A program made the translations under genes and the position numbers. Below are positions 52,058-59,580 of a stretch of DNA of 64,000 nucleotides, piece by piece; position 1 is the stretch's first letter; every line of letters begins with the position of its first letter. The notes beneath the pieces were generated by a model that had not been told where the DNA came from, made no database searches, and saw only the letters and a list, made by a program, of their open reading frames with translations. The stretch is from Anaerohabitans sp964387285 (lineage in GTDB: Bacteria > Zhuqueibacterota > Zhuqueibacteria > Residuimicrobiales > Residuimicrobiaceae): positions 184,363-248,362 of the forward strand of contig CAYLWO010000002.1 in NCBI GenBank assembly GCA_964387285.1. Direction: 5' to 3'.

Positions 52058-53974
52058 ATGTTTGCCACCGATTTTTCTGCAGAAAAATTATCCCCGGACC
52101 AGGTCAACGAATTGACCCGTCTGGCGACGCTGTGCCGGGGCGATATTTTAAAAATGACCACGCTGGCCGCCTGCGGTCATCCGGGCGGCAGCATGTCTTC
52201 CATCGATATGTACTTGACGGTTTGGACCCATGCCCGTGTAAATGCTCAAGACCCATTCAATCCGGATCGTGATCGTATTGTGGTCAGTCACGGACACACT
52301 TCGCCGGGTGTTTTTTCCTGTCTGGGCCGATTGGGTTTTTTCAATATTGAAGATGCTGTTGCTCATTTCCGCCAGACCAATTCGCCTTTTGAAGGCCATG
52401 TAGAACGCGAAGTGCCGGGCGTAGAGTGGGGCACGGGCAATCTGGGTCAGGGCTTGTCCGCACTGTTCGGATTCGGCGTGGCTTGCCGGCTGCAGAAACG
52501 GGATGTGCAACTGTACTGTTTTATGGGCGACGGCGAACAGCAAAAAGGCCAGATCAGCGAAGCGCGCCGTTTTGCCGTGAAATACGGCTTTAGCAATGCG
52601 ACGGCTTTTGTCGATTACAATAAATTGCAGATCAGCGGCAATATTGAAAAGGTCATGCCGCATAATATCAAAGCGGACTGGGAAGCGGACGGCTGGCAGG
52701 TTGTGGAAATAGACGGCCACGATTATCAGGCTATCTATCAGGCCATTTGCCTGGCCAAAAGCATCACGGCGCCGGTGATGATTCTGGCGCGTACAGTGAT
52801 GAGCAAAGGCGTGAGCTTTATGGAAAACGATCACAAGTGGCACGGACAGGCCTTGCCGGTTGATGAGTGTCGCAAGGCCCTGGCCATTTTAGGATTGCCG
52901 GATGATATTGACAGCCTGGCCAATCGTCGTAAAACGCACAATCCGGCCGTAGCACTAGCCAAACGGCCGCATCTATCTCCGCAGGTTGCGGCAGGTACGC
53001 CGCGCACCTATGCAGCCACGGAGAAAACCGACAATCGCAGCGGCTGGGGCAACGCTCTGGATGATATTGCCGCGGCTAATAAAGGTGGTACGCCGCTGGC
53101 GGTGTTTGACTGCGATCTGGCCTCATCGGTCAAGACCACTAATTTTGCTAAAAATTATCCGGAAGCGTTTTTTCAGGGCGGCATTCAGGAACACAACACC
53201 GCAGCCATTGCCGGCGCGTGTTCGGCGGAAGGCGTGCCCTCGTTTTTTGCTGATTTCGGCGTGTTCGGCGTGGCCGAAACTTTTAATCAACATCGCTTGA
53301 ACGACATCAACGGCAGCAATTATAAAGTGGTGTGCACGCACGTAGGACTCGATGTGGGCGAGGACGGCAAAACCCATCAAAGCATCGATTATCTGGGCGC
53401 GATTCAAAATTTTTATGGATTTAAAGTGCTGGTTCCGGCTGATCCCAATCAAACCGATCGCGCCACCCGCTATGCCGCAGCCACCACAGGAAATTTTCTA
53501 CTGGCCATGGGTCGCAGTAAAATGGCCATGGTGCTGACGCAAGACGGTAAACCGTTTTTCGGCAACGGCTATACCTTCAAATACGGCAAAGCGGATATGG
53601 TGCGCGACGGCAAACAGGCAGCGATCATTGCCATGGGCGCCATGACCGGCCGCGCCGTAGCTGCTCATGACAAGTTGAAAGCCCAGGGCCTGGACGTGCA
53701 GGTGCTGTCCATGTGCTGTCCTACGGATCCGGATGTGGAGGTTATTAAAAAAGCCGCAGCAACCGGATTGATCATCACCCTGGAAGATCACAACGTGCGC
53801 ACCGGTCTCGGCAGCGTGGTGGCCAATGTGCTGGCGGAGAACGGATTGTGTTGCAAGCTGATTAAATTGGGCATCACCCATTACGGCAGTTCCGGTGTTC
53901 CCGAAGAGCTTTATGCCAGTCAGGGCTTGGATGCGGACAGCGTGGTGCGCACGATTTTGAAGGAAAAGAAATAG
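52058..53974 (+). CDS. tkt: Transketolase
   Basis: 638 aa, single-chain enzyme of normal length. N-terminal AACGHPGGSMSSIDMYLT and the thiamine-diphosphate loop GDGEQQKGQISEARRFA with DYNKLQISG; catalytic-region FQGGIQEHNTAAIAGACSAEG and GLDVGEDGKTHQSIDYLG; C-terminal LEDHNVRTGLGSVVA. It transfers two-carbon units in the pentose phosphate pathway. It stands alone, with a long repeat-rich spacer after it. Confidence 0.93.
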   Translation: MFATDFSAEKLSPDQVNELTRLATLCRGDILKMTTLAACGHPGGSMSSIDMYLTVWTHARVNAQDPFNPDRDRIVVSHGHTSPGVFSCLGRLGFFNIEDAVAHFRQTNSPFEGHVEREVPGVEWGTGNLGQGLSALFGFGVACRLQKRDVQLYCFMGDGEQQKGQISEARRFAVKYGFSNATAFVDYNKLQISGNIEKVMPHNIKADWEADGWQVVEIDGHDYQAIYQAICLAKSITAPVMILARTVMSKGVSFMENDHKWHGQALPVDECRKALAILGLPDDIDSLANRRKTHNPAVALAKRPHLSPQVAAGTPRTYAATEKTDNRSGWGNALDDIAAANKGGTPLAVFDCDLASSVKTTNFAKNYPEAFFQGGIQEHNTAAIAGACSAEGVPSFFADFGVFGVAETFNQHRLNDINGSNYKVVCTHVGLDVGEDGKTHQSIDYLGAIQNFYGFKVLVPADPNQTDRATRYAAATTGNFLLAMGRSKMAMVLTQDGKPFFGNGYTFKYGKADMVRDGKQAAIIAMGAMTGRAVAAHDKLKAQGLDVQVLSMCCPTDPDVEVIKKAAATGLIITLEDHNVRTGLGSVVANVLAENGLCCKLIKLGITHYGSSGVPEELYASQGLDADSVVRTILKEKK

Positions 53975-54334
53975 CGTATGTAGTTCCGCTACTTACAAAG
54001 AAAATTGAATTACCCAAATAACACGAAAACCGTGTCATTGCGAACGCAGGTACGGTCGCTGATAAAGGGGATTGGCTGCGCTGGTTTGAAGCAATCCCCT
54101 AGTACAAAAAAGTGCTTTCAGAAGGCTTGCGGTTGTCGATTCCAGGAATCATCATCATGTGTTTCTGGCAGGCCAAAAGATCTGTTCACGTCCCTGTTTT
54201 GGACTTCATGCCGGGAGTAAGCGGCGAACAGATGCTTCGCCGCTTTGTGTGATAGCAAAGTGTAAAGATGCATTTGTTTTGCGGCTCAGCATGACAGCTA
54301 GTATGGTAGTCGCTCCATGAGTCTTCAAGGAAGA
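53975..54334. repeat. Gene-free spacer with several inverted repeats
   Basis: No supported ORF. ACACG-AAAAC-CGTGT near 54021; GGGGATTG ... AATCCCC near 54067-54102, next to CATTGCGAACGCAG wording of common dispersed repeats; GCGGCGAA (54221-54228) / TTCGCCGC (54236-54243) followed by TTTG, a possible transketolase terminator. Confidence 0.5.
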
Positions 54335-54967
54335 CTATTTGTTGAACATCGACATCGGCAAGTGTTCCTGCTTTTTCTCCAGTAAATGTTTATACCAAAC
54401 CATCAATGCTGCCAAGCACAACAGGCCGAGAACCGCGCTGGACCACCAGGCGCTGTGGTCGTTTGCCCTGGCGAGACAAAAATAACACACCCCCAGCATA
54501 ACGCCGGTCATCATCGCCACCTGCAAAGCGAGCAGATAAGAGATGCTGCCGGTTTTGTAAGCCGGCGGTTGCGAGTTTGATTTCCACAAAAAAGCATCAG
54601 GGAGATTGGTGTTGGCGAAATGCTGCCAGTAATACTCTTTGATCCGCAGCATGGCGGACACACTGTCGTGCCAGGCTTTGCGCAACCGCACCAGCTGCAG
54701 CAGCGTGAGATAGCCGGTTACAGCGAGCACGCCGAACAATAAACTAAAACCATACAACACGGTAGTGGAAAGCTGGCCGCTCTCCTTGAATTGCACGCCC
54801 AACAGAATGGCTATCAAACTGCCGCCGGCGCTGAGATAGTAATTGCTAACCCGGGCGCGGTCTTCATTGGCCTGAAACGCGGTTTTCTCGATGTAATTGA
54901 ATTCCAGTTTCAGAATCGCTTCTTCCTGTAAAGCCACAGGTACGGTTTTCTGCTTTGCTTTATTCAT
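54335..54967 (-). CDS. Hypothetical four-helix membrane protein
   Basis: 210 aa. Two pairs of hydrophobic helices: LSAGGSLIAILLGVQF and LYGFSLLFGVLAVTGYLTLLQLV (~45-95), and LLALQVAMMTGVMLGVCYF and SSAVLGLLCLAALMVWY (~145-200). A conserved-looking N-terminal cytoplasmic helix (NYIEKTAFQANEDRARVSNYY) precedes TM1. There is no known motif; function unknown. Confidence 0.6.
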   Translation of the reverse strand: MNKAKQKTVPVALQEEAILKLEFNYIEKTAFQANEDRARVSNYYLSAGGSLIAILLGVQFKESGQLSTTVLYGFSLLFGVLAVTGYLTLLQLVRLRKAWHDSVSAMLRIKEYYWQHFANTNLPDAFLWKSNSQPPAYKTGSISYLLALQVAMMTGVMLGVCYFCLARANDHSAWWSSAVLGLLCLAALMVWYKHLLEKKQEHLPMSMFNK

Positions 54968-55076
54968 ACGCTCCTCCCCGGAATAATGATTCGATATAAA
55001 AATATTATGATTTATTTTGCATTAACGCAAATGAATTTCTTGAAAAAGATTTCTCCAATGAGGATGGGCAAAAAGC

Positions 55077-55145
55077 GTTGCAATTCGTAGCACAAGCCTC
55101 CCGGCTTGTGTTGCAATCCGGAAGATTGCGCTCCGGATGCAATAC
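55077..55145. repeat. Paired hairpins, REP-like
   Basis: CACAAGCC (55091-55098) with GGCTTGTG (55103-55110), then GCAATCCGGA (55113-55122) with TCCGGATGC (55132-55140). The flanking TTGCAAT/ATTGC wording is repeated. Two adjacent hairpins are typical of REP/dispersed elements. Confidence 0.55.
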
Positions 55146-55237
55146 AATCCTTTTACAACTCTTACATCTTTCCTGGAATTATTCTACCGCCGACCTTGTT
55201 ATATCAGCAAAGCAAAAACAATTCAGGAGATTGATAT

Positions 55238-55954
55238 ATGACAAAACGACGCGAATTTTTAAAAACCACACCGTTGGCCATTGGTTCCGCTCTGGCAGCA
55301 GAAAGCGCTTTGGCGAAATTGACACTGGCCGGAGAATCCGGTCGCAATGAAAAAGGTGAATATGTTCTGCCGCCCTTGCCCTATGCTTACAACAGCCTGG
55401 AACCGCATATTGATGAACAGACCATGCAATTACATCATGACAAACATCATCTGGCCTATGTCAATGGCCTGAACAGCGCGCTCAAGGCTTTGGCAGCAGC
55501 GCGGGAGAGCGGCGATTACAATCTGGTGCAATATTACACCGGCCAGATTGCTTTTCACGGCAGCGGCCATATTCTGCACGCCATATTTTGGAACAACATG
55601 TCCCCGGATAAACAATCAGGCCCAAGCGGTGATCTGGCTAAGGCCATTGACCGTGATTTTGGCAACTTTGAAAAATTTAAAGCGCATTTCAGCGCTGCGG
55701 CCAACAAGGTCGAAGGCAGCGGCTGGGCGGTTCTCGCTTATGAACCGCTGGGCAAACAACTGGTGGTTCTGCAAGCGGAGAAGCATCAGAATCTGACGCA
55801 ATGGGGCGTTTTGCCGCTGCTGGTGCTGGATGTTTGGGAACATGCCTATTATTTGAAATATCAAAACCGGCGAGCCGACTATGTCAACGCGTTTTTCAAT
55901 GTGATCAATTGGAAAAACGTTGCAGAAAGATACGTTCAGGCCAGCAAGGTCTAA
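55238..55954 (+). CDS. Superoxide dismutase (Fe/Mn family) with Tat-type signal
   Basis: 238 aa, CAGGAGA ribosome site. The N-terminus TKRREFLKTTPLAIGSALAA has a twin-arginine RRxFLK motif, so the enzyme is predicted to be exported folded. The metal ligands are visible: His in YNSLEPHIDEQTM, His in HGSGHILHAIFW, and Asp/His in LDVWEHAYYLKY. GSGH at the first signature and a Gln in EKHQNLTQ are closer to MnSOD than FeSOD positions. It removes superoxide outside the cytoplasm. Confidence 0.92.
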   Translation: MTKRREFLKTTPLAIGSALAAESALAKLTLAGESGRNEKGEYVLPPLPYAYNSLEPHIDEQTMQLHHDKHHLAYVNGLNSALKALAAARESGDYNLVQYYTGQIAFHGSGHILHAIFWNNMSPDKQSGPSGDLAKAIDRDFGNFEKFKAHFSAAANKVEGSGWAVLAYEPLGKQLVVLQAEKHQNLTQWGVLPLLVLDVWEHAYYLKYQNRRADYVNAFFNVINWKNVAERYVQASKV

Positions 55955-56017
55955 GGTTTAGAAGGTCAATAACCGCTGAGGGCACGGAGCTCACAGAGGA
56001 TTTGATGTGAATTGAAT

Positions 56018-56050
56018 AGCCCGTTTGTTGTTAGCAAACGGGCTTTTTTA
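56018..56050 (+). terminator. Terminator between SOD and the aminotransferase
   Basis: AGCCCGTTTG (56018-56027) pairs perfectly with CAAACGGGCT (56035-56044), followed by a run of T. Confidence 0.92.
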
Positions 56051-56108
56051 TTGCTATAATGCGCTGAAAATGGTAAATTAGTATCCAAGCAAAACAGAGG
56101 TGCTGATT

Positions 56109-57536
56109 ATGCCATCGAGCAACGCCATGATTATCAATCCCAACATCATTGAAATGGAATATGCTGTCCGCGGGCCCATCCCGCAGCGCGCGGCGGAAAT
56201 GAAAAAAGCGGGACGACGCGTCATTTTTTGCAACATCGGCAATCCGCAAGCTCTTGGACAAAAACCCATTTCCTACAACCGTCAGATTCTGAGTTTGATC
56301 GAGGACCCGCAACGCATCCAGCGCGAGCGGCAATTGAATCGCTTGTTAAAGGATGCGGATCGCGACAACACGGATTTGTATAGCGAAGAGGTTCTTTCCG
56401 TCGCTGAAACAATTTTCAGCAAAATGGAAACCGGCATGGGCGCTTATACCGAAAGCCGCGGCCCGGCGTTTATCCGCGAAGCCATCGCCCGTTTCATCGA
56501 TCAACGCGACCAAATCGAAAGCTATCACGGTCCGGCGTCCGATCCGGATTTGATTTTTCTCACCAACGGCGCCAGCGAAGCGGTGAAAAGCATTCTGGAA
56601 ATGCTTATTGCCGGACCGCAGGACGGCATCATGGTGCCGATTCCGCAATATCCGCTTTATTCTGCAGCTATAAAAAAATACGGCGGCGTGCAGGTGAACT
56701 ATTATCCGGATGAAGATAACGATTGGAATCTGGACAGGAAACAACTGGAACAGGCGATAGCCGCAGCAAAAAAACAAGGCGTCACGGTCAAAGCTATTGT
56801 GGTCATCAATCCCGGCAATCCGACCGGCGCCATCATTAATGAGGCCAGCATGGCCGAGGTCATCGACTTTGCACTAGACAACGGTTTGGCGATCATCGCG
56901 GATGAGGTTTATCAGGAAAATGTCTATGGCGGCCAGTGGAGCTCTTTTGCCAAGATGGTGGGCAGGCGTTCCATACCGCTGTTCAGTCTGCACAGCGTGT
57001 CCAAAGGTTTTTACGGCGAATGCGGACATCGCGGCGGTTATGTGGAATTGCGCAATCCGCCCGGTCTGCAGGCCGCCGGCGTAAGCCTGGTTGATCTTTT
57101 GGTTAAACAGGCTTCGGTCAGTCTCTGTTCCAATACCGTAGGACAGGTGTTGACCTTTCTCATGGTCTCGCCGCCGCAGCCGAACAGCGATTCGTATCAA
57201 CGTTTTATTAAAGAAAAAAATAAAGTGCTTGCCGATCTGTATGAGAAAGCCGTGATCATCAAAGAAGCGTTCAAACAGATGCAGGCTATGAAATGTTTTG
57301 GCCGCATCGGCGCTCTGTATCTTTTCCCGCGCATGGAAAAACTGCCGGCCGGGACAACCGATTACGACTATTGCATGCAACTTTTAGAAACCACCGGCCT
57401 TTGCACGGTCAACGGTCTGGGTTTCGGCCAAAAGCCGGGCACGCATCATCTGCGCATTGCCTTTTTGCCGCCTAAAGAGATGCTGCAGGAGGTGCTGCCG
57501 CAGTGGATTAGTTTTCATAACAACTATGTTAAATGA
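56109..57536 (+). CDS. Class I/II aminotransferase, alanine-aminotransferase-like
   Basis: 475 aa from the ATG at 56109 (AGAGG upstream; a GTG nine bases earlier sits too close to the ribosome site). PLP enzyme: TNGASEAVKSILEM, VINPGNPTGAII, IIADEVYQENVYG and the PLP-lysine in HSVSKGFYGECGHRGGY. The last motif and the N-terminal NIGNPQALGQKP are characteristic of eukaryote-type alanine aminotransferases, rare in bacteria but present in several FCB genomes. It would interconvert alanine and pyruvate. Confidence 0.88.
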   Translation: MPSSNAMIINPNIIEMEYAVRGPIPQRAAEMKKAGRRVIFCNIGNPQALGQKPISYNRQILSLIEDPQRIQRERQLNRLLKDADRDNTDLYSEEVLSVAETIFSKMETGMGAYTESRGPAFIREAIARFIDQRDQIESYHGPASDPDLIFLTNGASEAVKSILEMLIAGPQDGIMVPIPQYPLYSAAIKKYGGVQVNYYPDEDNDWNLDRKQLEQAIAAAKKQGVTVKAIVVINPGNPTGAIINEASMAEVIDFALDNGLAIIADEVYQENVYGGQWSSFAKMVGRRSIPLFSLHSVSKGFYGECGHRGGYVELRNPPGLQAAGVSLVDLLVKQASVSLCSNTVGQVLTFLMVSPPQPNSDSYQRFIKEKNKVLADLYEKAVIIKEAFKQMQAMKCFGRIGALYLFPRMEKLPAGTTDYDYCMQLLETTGLCTVNGLGFGQKPGTHHLRIAFLPPKEMLQEVLPQWISFHNNYVK

Positions 57537-57563
57537 ATAATTGTTCAAACCAGTGGAGTCCTT

Positions 57564-59243
57564 ATGATCGTAACGATCGAAAAAATGACCATTAAACATC
57601 TTGTTCAGCGCAGCTTTTCGCTTTATCATTCTCTGCCCTGTCTGGCGTTTTTCGATGAAAAGCCGATCACCTACGCTGAGGTGCAAAAGCAGGTGTTTGA
57701 TTTATCCTGCAAGCTTTATTCACTCGGCATCGCCAAAGGCGACCGCGTCGGTTTGTTGGGCGACAATTGTCCCAACTGGTCCATCGCCTATCTGGCCATT
57801 ACCACCATGGGCGCCGTGGCTGTGCCGATCCTGCCCGGATTTACGGAAAACGATATTCGCCATATCATCCGCCATGCGAGCTGTAAGGCTATTTTTATCG
57901 GCGAGAAGTATCGTTCAAAACTGGAGGAATTGGAATCGTATCCGTTGATCATTCTGTCCCTGGAAGACCAGAGCGTAGAAGACACGGAAAAGACGCAACC
58001 CTGGCTTTATGACAAAGGGCACGCCAAAAGTAAAACGCCCAAAGCCGCAACCAGCGATCTGCCCGAACCCAACGAAGACGACCTGGCAGCGATCATCTAC
58101 ACCTCCGGCACGACCGGCAATTCCAAAGGCGTCATGTTGACGCAGCGCAATATCGCTTACGACGTGGTGCACGCCATCGAGCGCTTTCCCATTGACAGTA
58201 AGGATCGGTTTTTGTCCATTTTGCCGTTATCGCATGCGTTCGAGACCACAGGCGGCATGCTCTGTCCCATAACCGTGGGCGTGTCCATTTTCTATCTGAA
58301 AGGCATGCCGACGCCGCAGAAATTGCTGAGCGCTACCGAGATAGTCAAGCCGACCGGCATATTGACCGTGCCGCTGGTGGTGGACAAAATTTTCCGCAAG
58401 CGCATTTTACCCAAGTTTCAAAACAGCAAACTGCTCAGCCGTCTTTATGCCAAACCGTTTTTCCGCAAAAGACTGCACAAGATGGCGGGGAAAAAACTGG
58501 TCAAGTCTTTGGGCGGCTCTTTACGTTTTTTCATGTTCGGCGGCGCGTCGCTCAATCTGGATGTGGAAACCTTTTTGCGCGAAGCGGAGATCAGCTATTC
58601 ATCCGGCTACGGCATGACCGAAACCTCGCCCATCATGACCATCAATCCTTTTGGCGCGGTCAAGGTCGGTTCCTGCGGCAAGACCATTCCCGGCATTGAA
58701 ATGAAAATCGTGCAGGCCAATGCGGAAACCGGCATCGGCGAAATTGTGGTGCGCGGCCCCATTGTCATGGAAGGGTATTATAAAAATCCGAATGCAACCA
58801 CGGAAACCTTTTTGCCTGATAGATGGCTGAAAACCGGTGATCTGGGATATTTTGATGAGGAAGGATATTTGTTCATAAAGGGACGTTCCAAAAACGTCAT
58901 CGTCGGACCGTCCGGTGAAAATATTTATCCGGAAATCGTCGAGCAAAAGCTGCAGCAATCGCCGTTTATCATGGAATCGGTGGTATACAGCCACAAGGGA
59001 CGCCTGATTGCCAAGGTGTATTTGGATCCGGACGCTATGGATCAGGAGATGGCCAAGCGGGGCATTGACAACACGCAGACCGCAGCATTTATCGCCGAGG
59101 TGTTGGAGAACGCGCGCAAGGCGGCCAATGCCGAGTTGCCGGCATTTTCCAACGTATCGCAATTGATGCAACACCCCGAGCCGTTTGAAAAAACGCCGAC
59201 CAACAAAGTGAAGCGGTATTTGTATATTCCACAGGAGAGCTAG
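57564..59243 (+). CDS. AMP-forming long-chain acyl-CoA synthetase
   Basis: 559 aa with GGAG upstream. AMP-binding motifs: IIYTSGTTGNSKGVMLTQ (phosphate loop), SSGYGMTETSPIMT, GYYKNPNATTETF, DRWLKTGDLGYFDEEGYLFI and RSKNVIVGPSGENIYP. It activates fatty acids to acyl-CoA at the membrane. It belongs to the FadD/long-chain subgroup, shortened at the C-terminus, where the usual final lysine lies in TPTNKVKRYLYI. It may complement the FakAB route of fatty-acid activation encoded elsewhere in the window. Confidence 0.9.
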   Translation: MIVTIEKMTIKHLVQRSFSLYHSLPCLAFFDEKPITYAEVQKQVFDLSCKLYSLGIAKGDRVGLLGDNCPNWSIAYLAITTMGAVAVPILPGFTENDIRHIIRHASCKAIFIGEKYRSKLEELESYPLIILSLEDQSVEDTEKTQPWLYDKGHAKSKTPKAATSDLPEPNEDDLAAIIYTSGTTGNSKGVMLTQRNIAYDVVHAIERFPIDSKDRFLSILPLSHAFETTGGMLCPITVGVSIFYLKGMPTPQKLLSATEIVKPTGILTVPLVVDKIFRKRILPKFQNSKLLSRLYAKPFFRKRLHKMAGKKLVKSLGGSLRFFMFGGASLNLDVETFLREAEISYSSGYGMTETSPIMTINPFGAVKVGSCGKTIPGIEMKIVQANAETGIGEIVVRGPIVMEGYYKNPNATTETFLPDRWLKTGDLGYFDEEGYLFIKGRSKNVIVGPSGENIYPEIVEQKLQQSPFIMESVVYSHKGRLIAKVYLDPDAMDQEMAKRGIDNTQTAAFIAEVLENARKAANAELPAFSNVSQLMQHPEPFEKTPTNKVKRYLYIPQES

Positions 59244-59286
59244 CCTGGACACGAGATGCAGATCTTGTGAAGTTATTTTGTGTTGA

Positions 59287-59315
59287 CCTTGCGCAGGTTG
59301 CGAACCTTCGCAACC
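59287..59315. repeat. CCTTGCGAAGG-family element with perfect 9-bp inverted repeat
   Basis: CCTTGCGCAGG at 59287-59297 merges into GGTTGCGAA-CC-TTCGCAACC (59296-59315). Confidence 0.65.
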
Positions 59316-59508
59316 CTGATAGGCCTGAATCACAGCTGAGCTGACCGATATGTGTATGCAATGGAGGGGGGAGCAAATTATTCATAAAATAATCCGGTCA
59401 GCTCCCTCTCTCCTCAGGATGAATCTTTTTCCTTTCACCCTGTTATTATTATCTTTCCGTTTGCTTTCTCCCATTTTTTTTATTATATAATATCATCTTG
59501 TTTCCGTA

Positions 59509-59520
59509 CCGTACGTACGG
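59509..59520. promoter_or_regulatory. Palindrome CCGTACGTACGG, possible operator
   Basis: A perfect 12-bp palindrome about 60 nt before the kinase start and 18 nt after a candidate -10 box (TATAAT 59486-59491). No known regulator is implied. Confidence 0.35.
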
Positions 59521-59580
59521 ATTCAGTTTCAAAGTGCAGCGCGTCGCATGGCTTGCTCTGGGCAAGGGGTTTTCGAAATA

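Larger units (their letters stand above)
59244..59580. other. Gene-free spacer before the Ser/Thr kinase
   Basis: Holds a CCTTGCGAAGG-family element (59287-59315), an AT-rich TATAAT (59486-59491) that could be a -10 box, and the palindrome CCGTACGTACGG (59509-59520). Confidence 0.5.
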
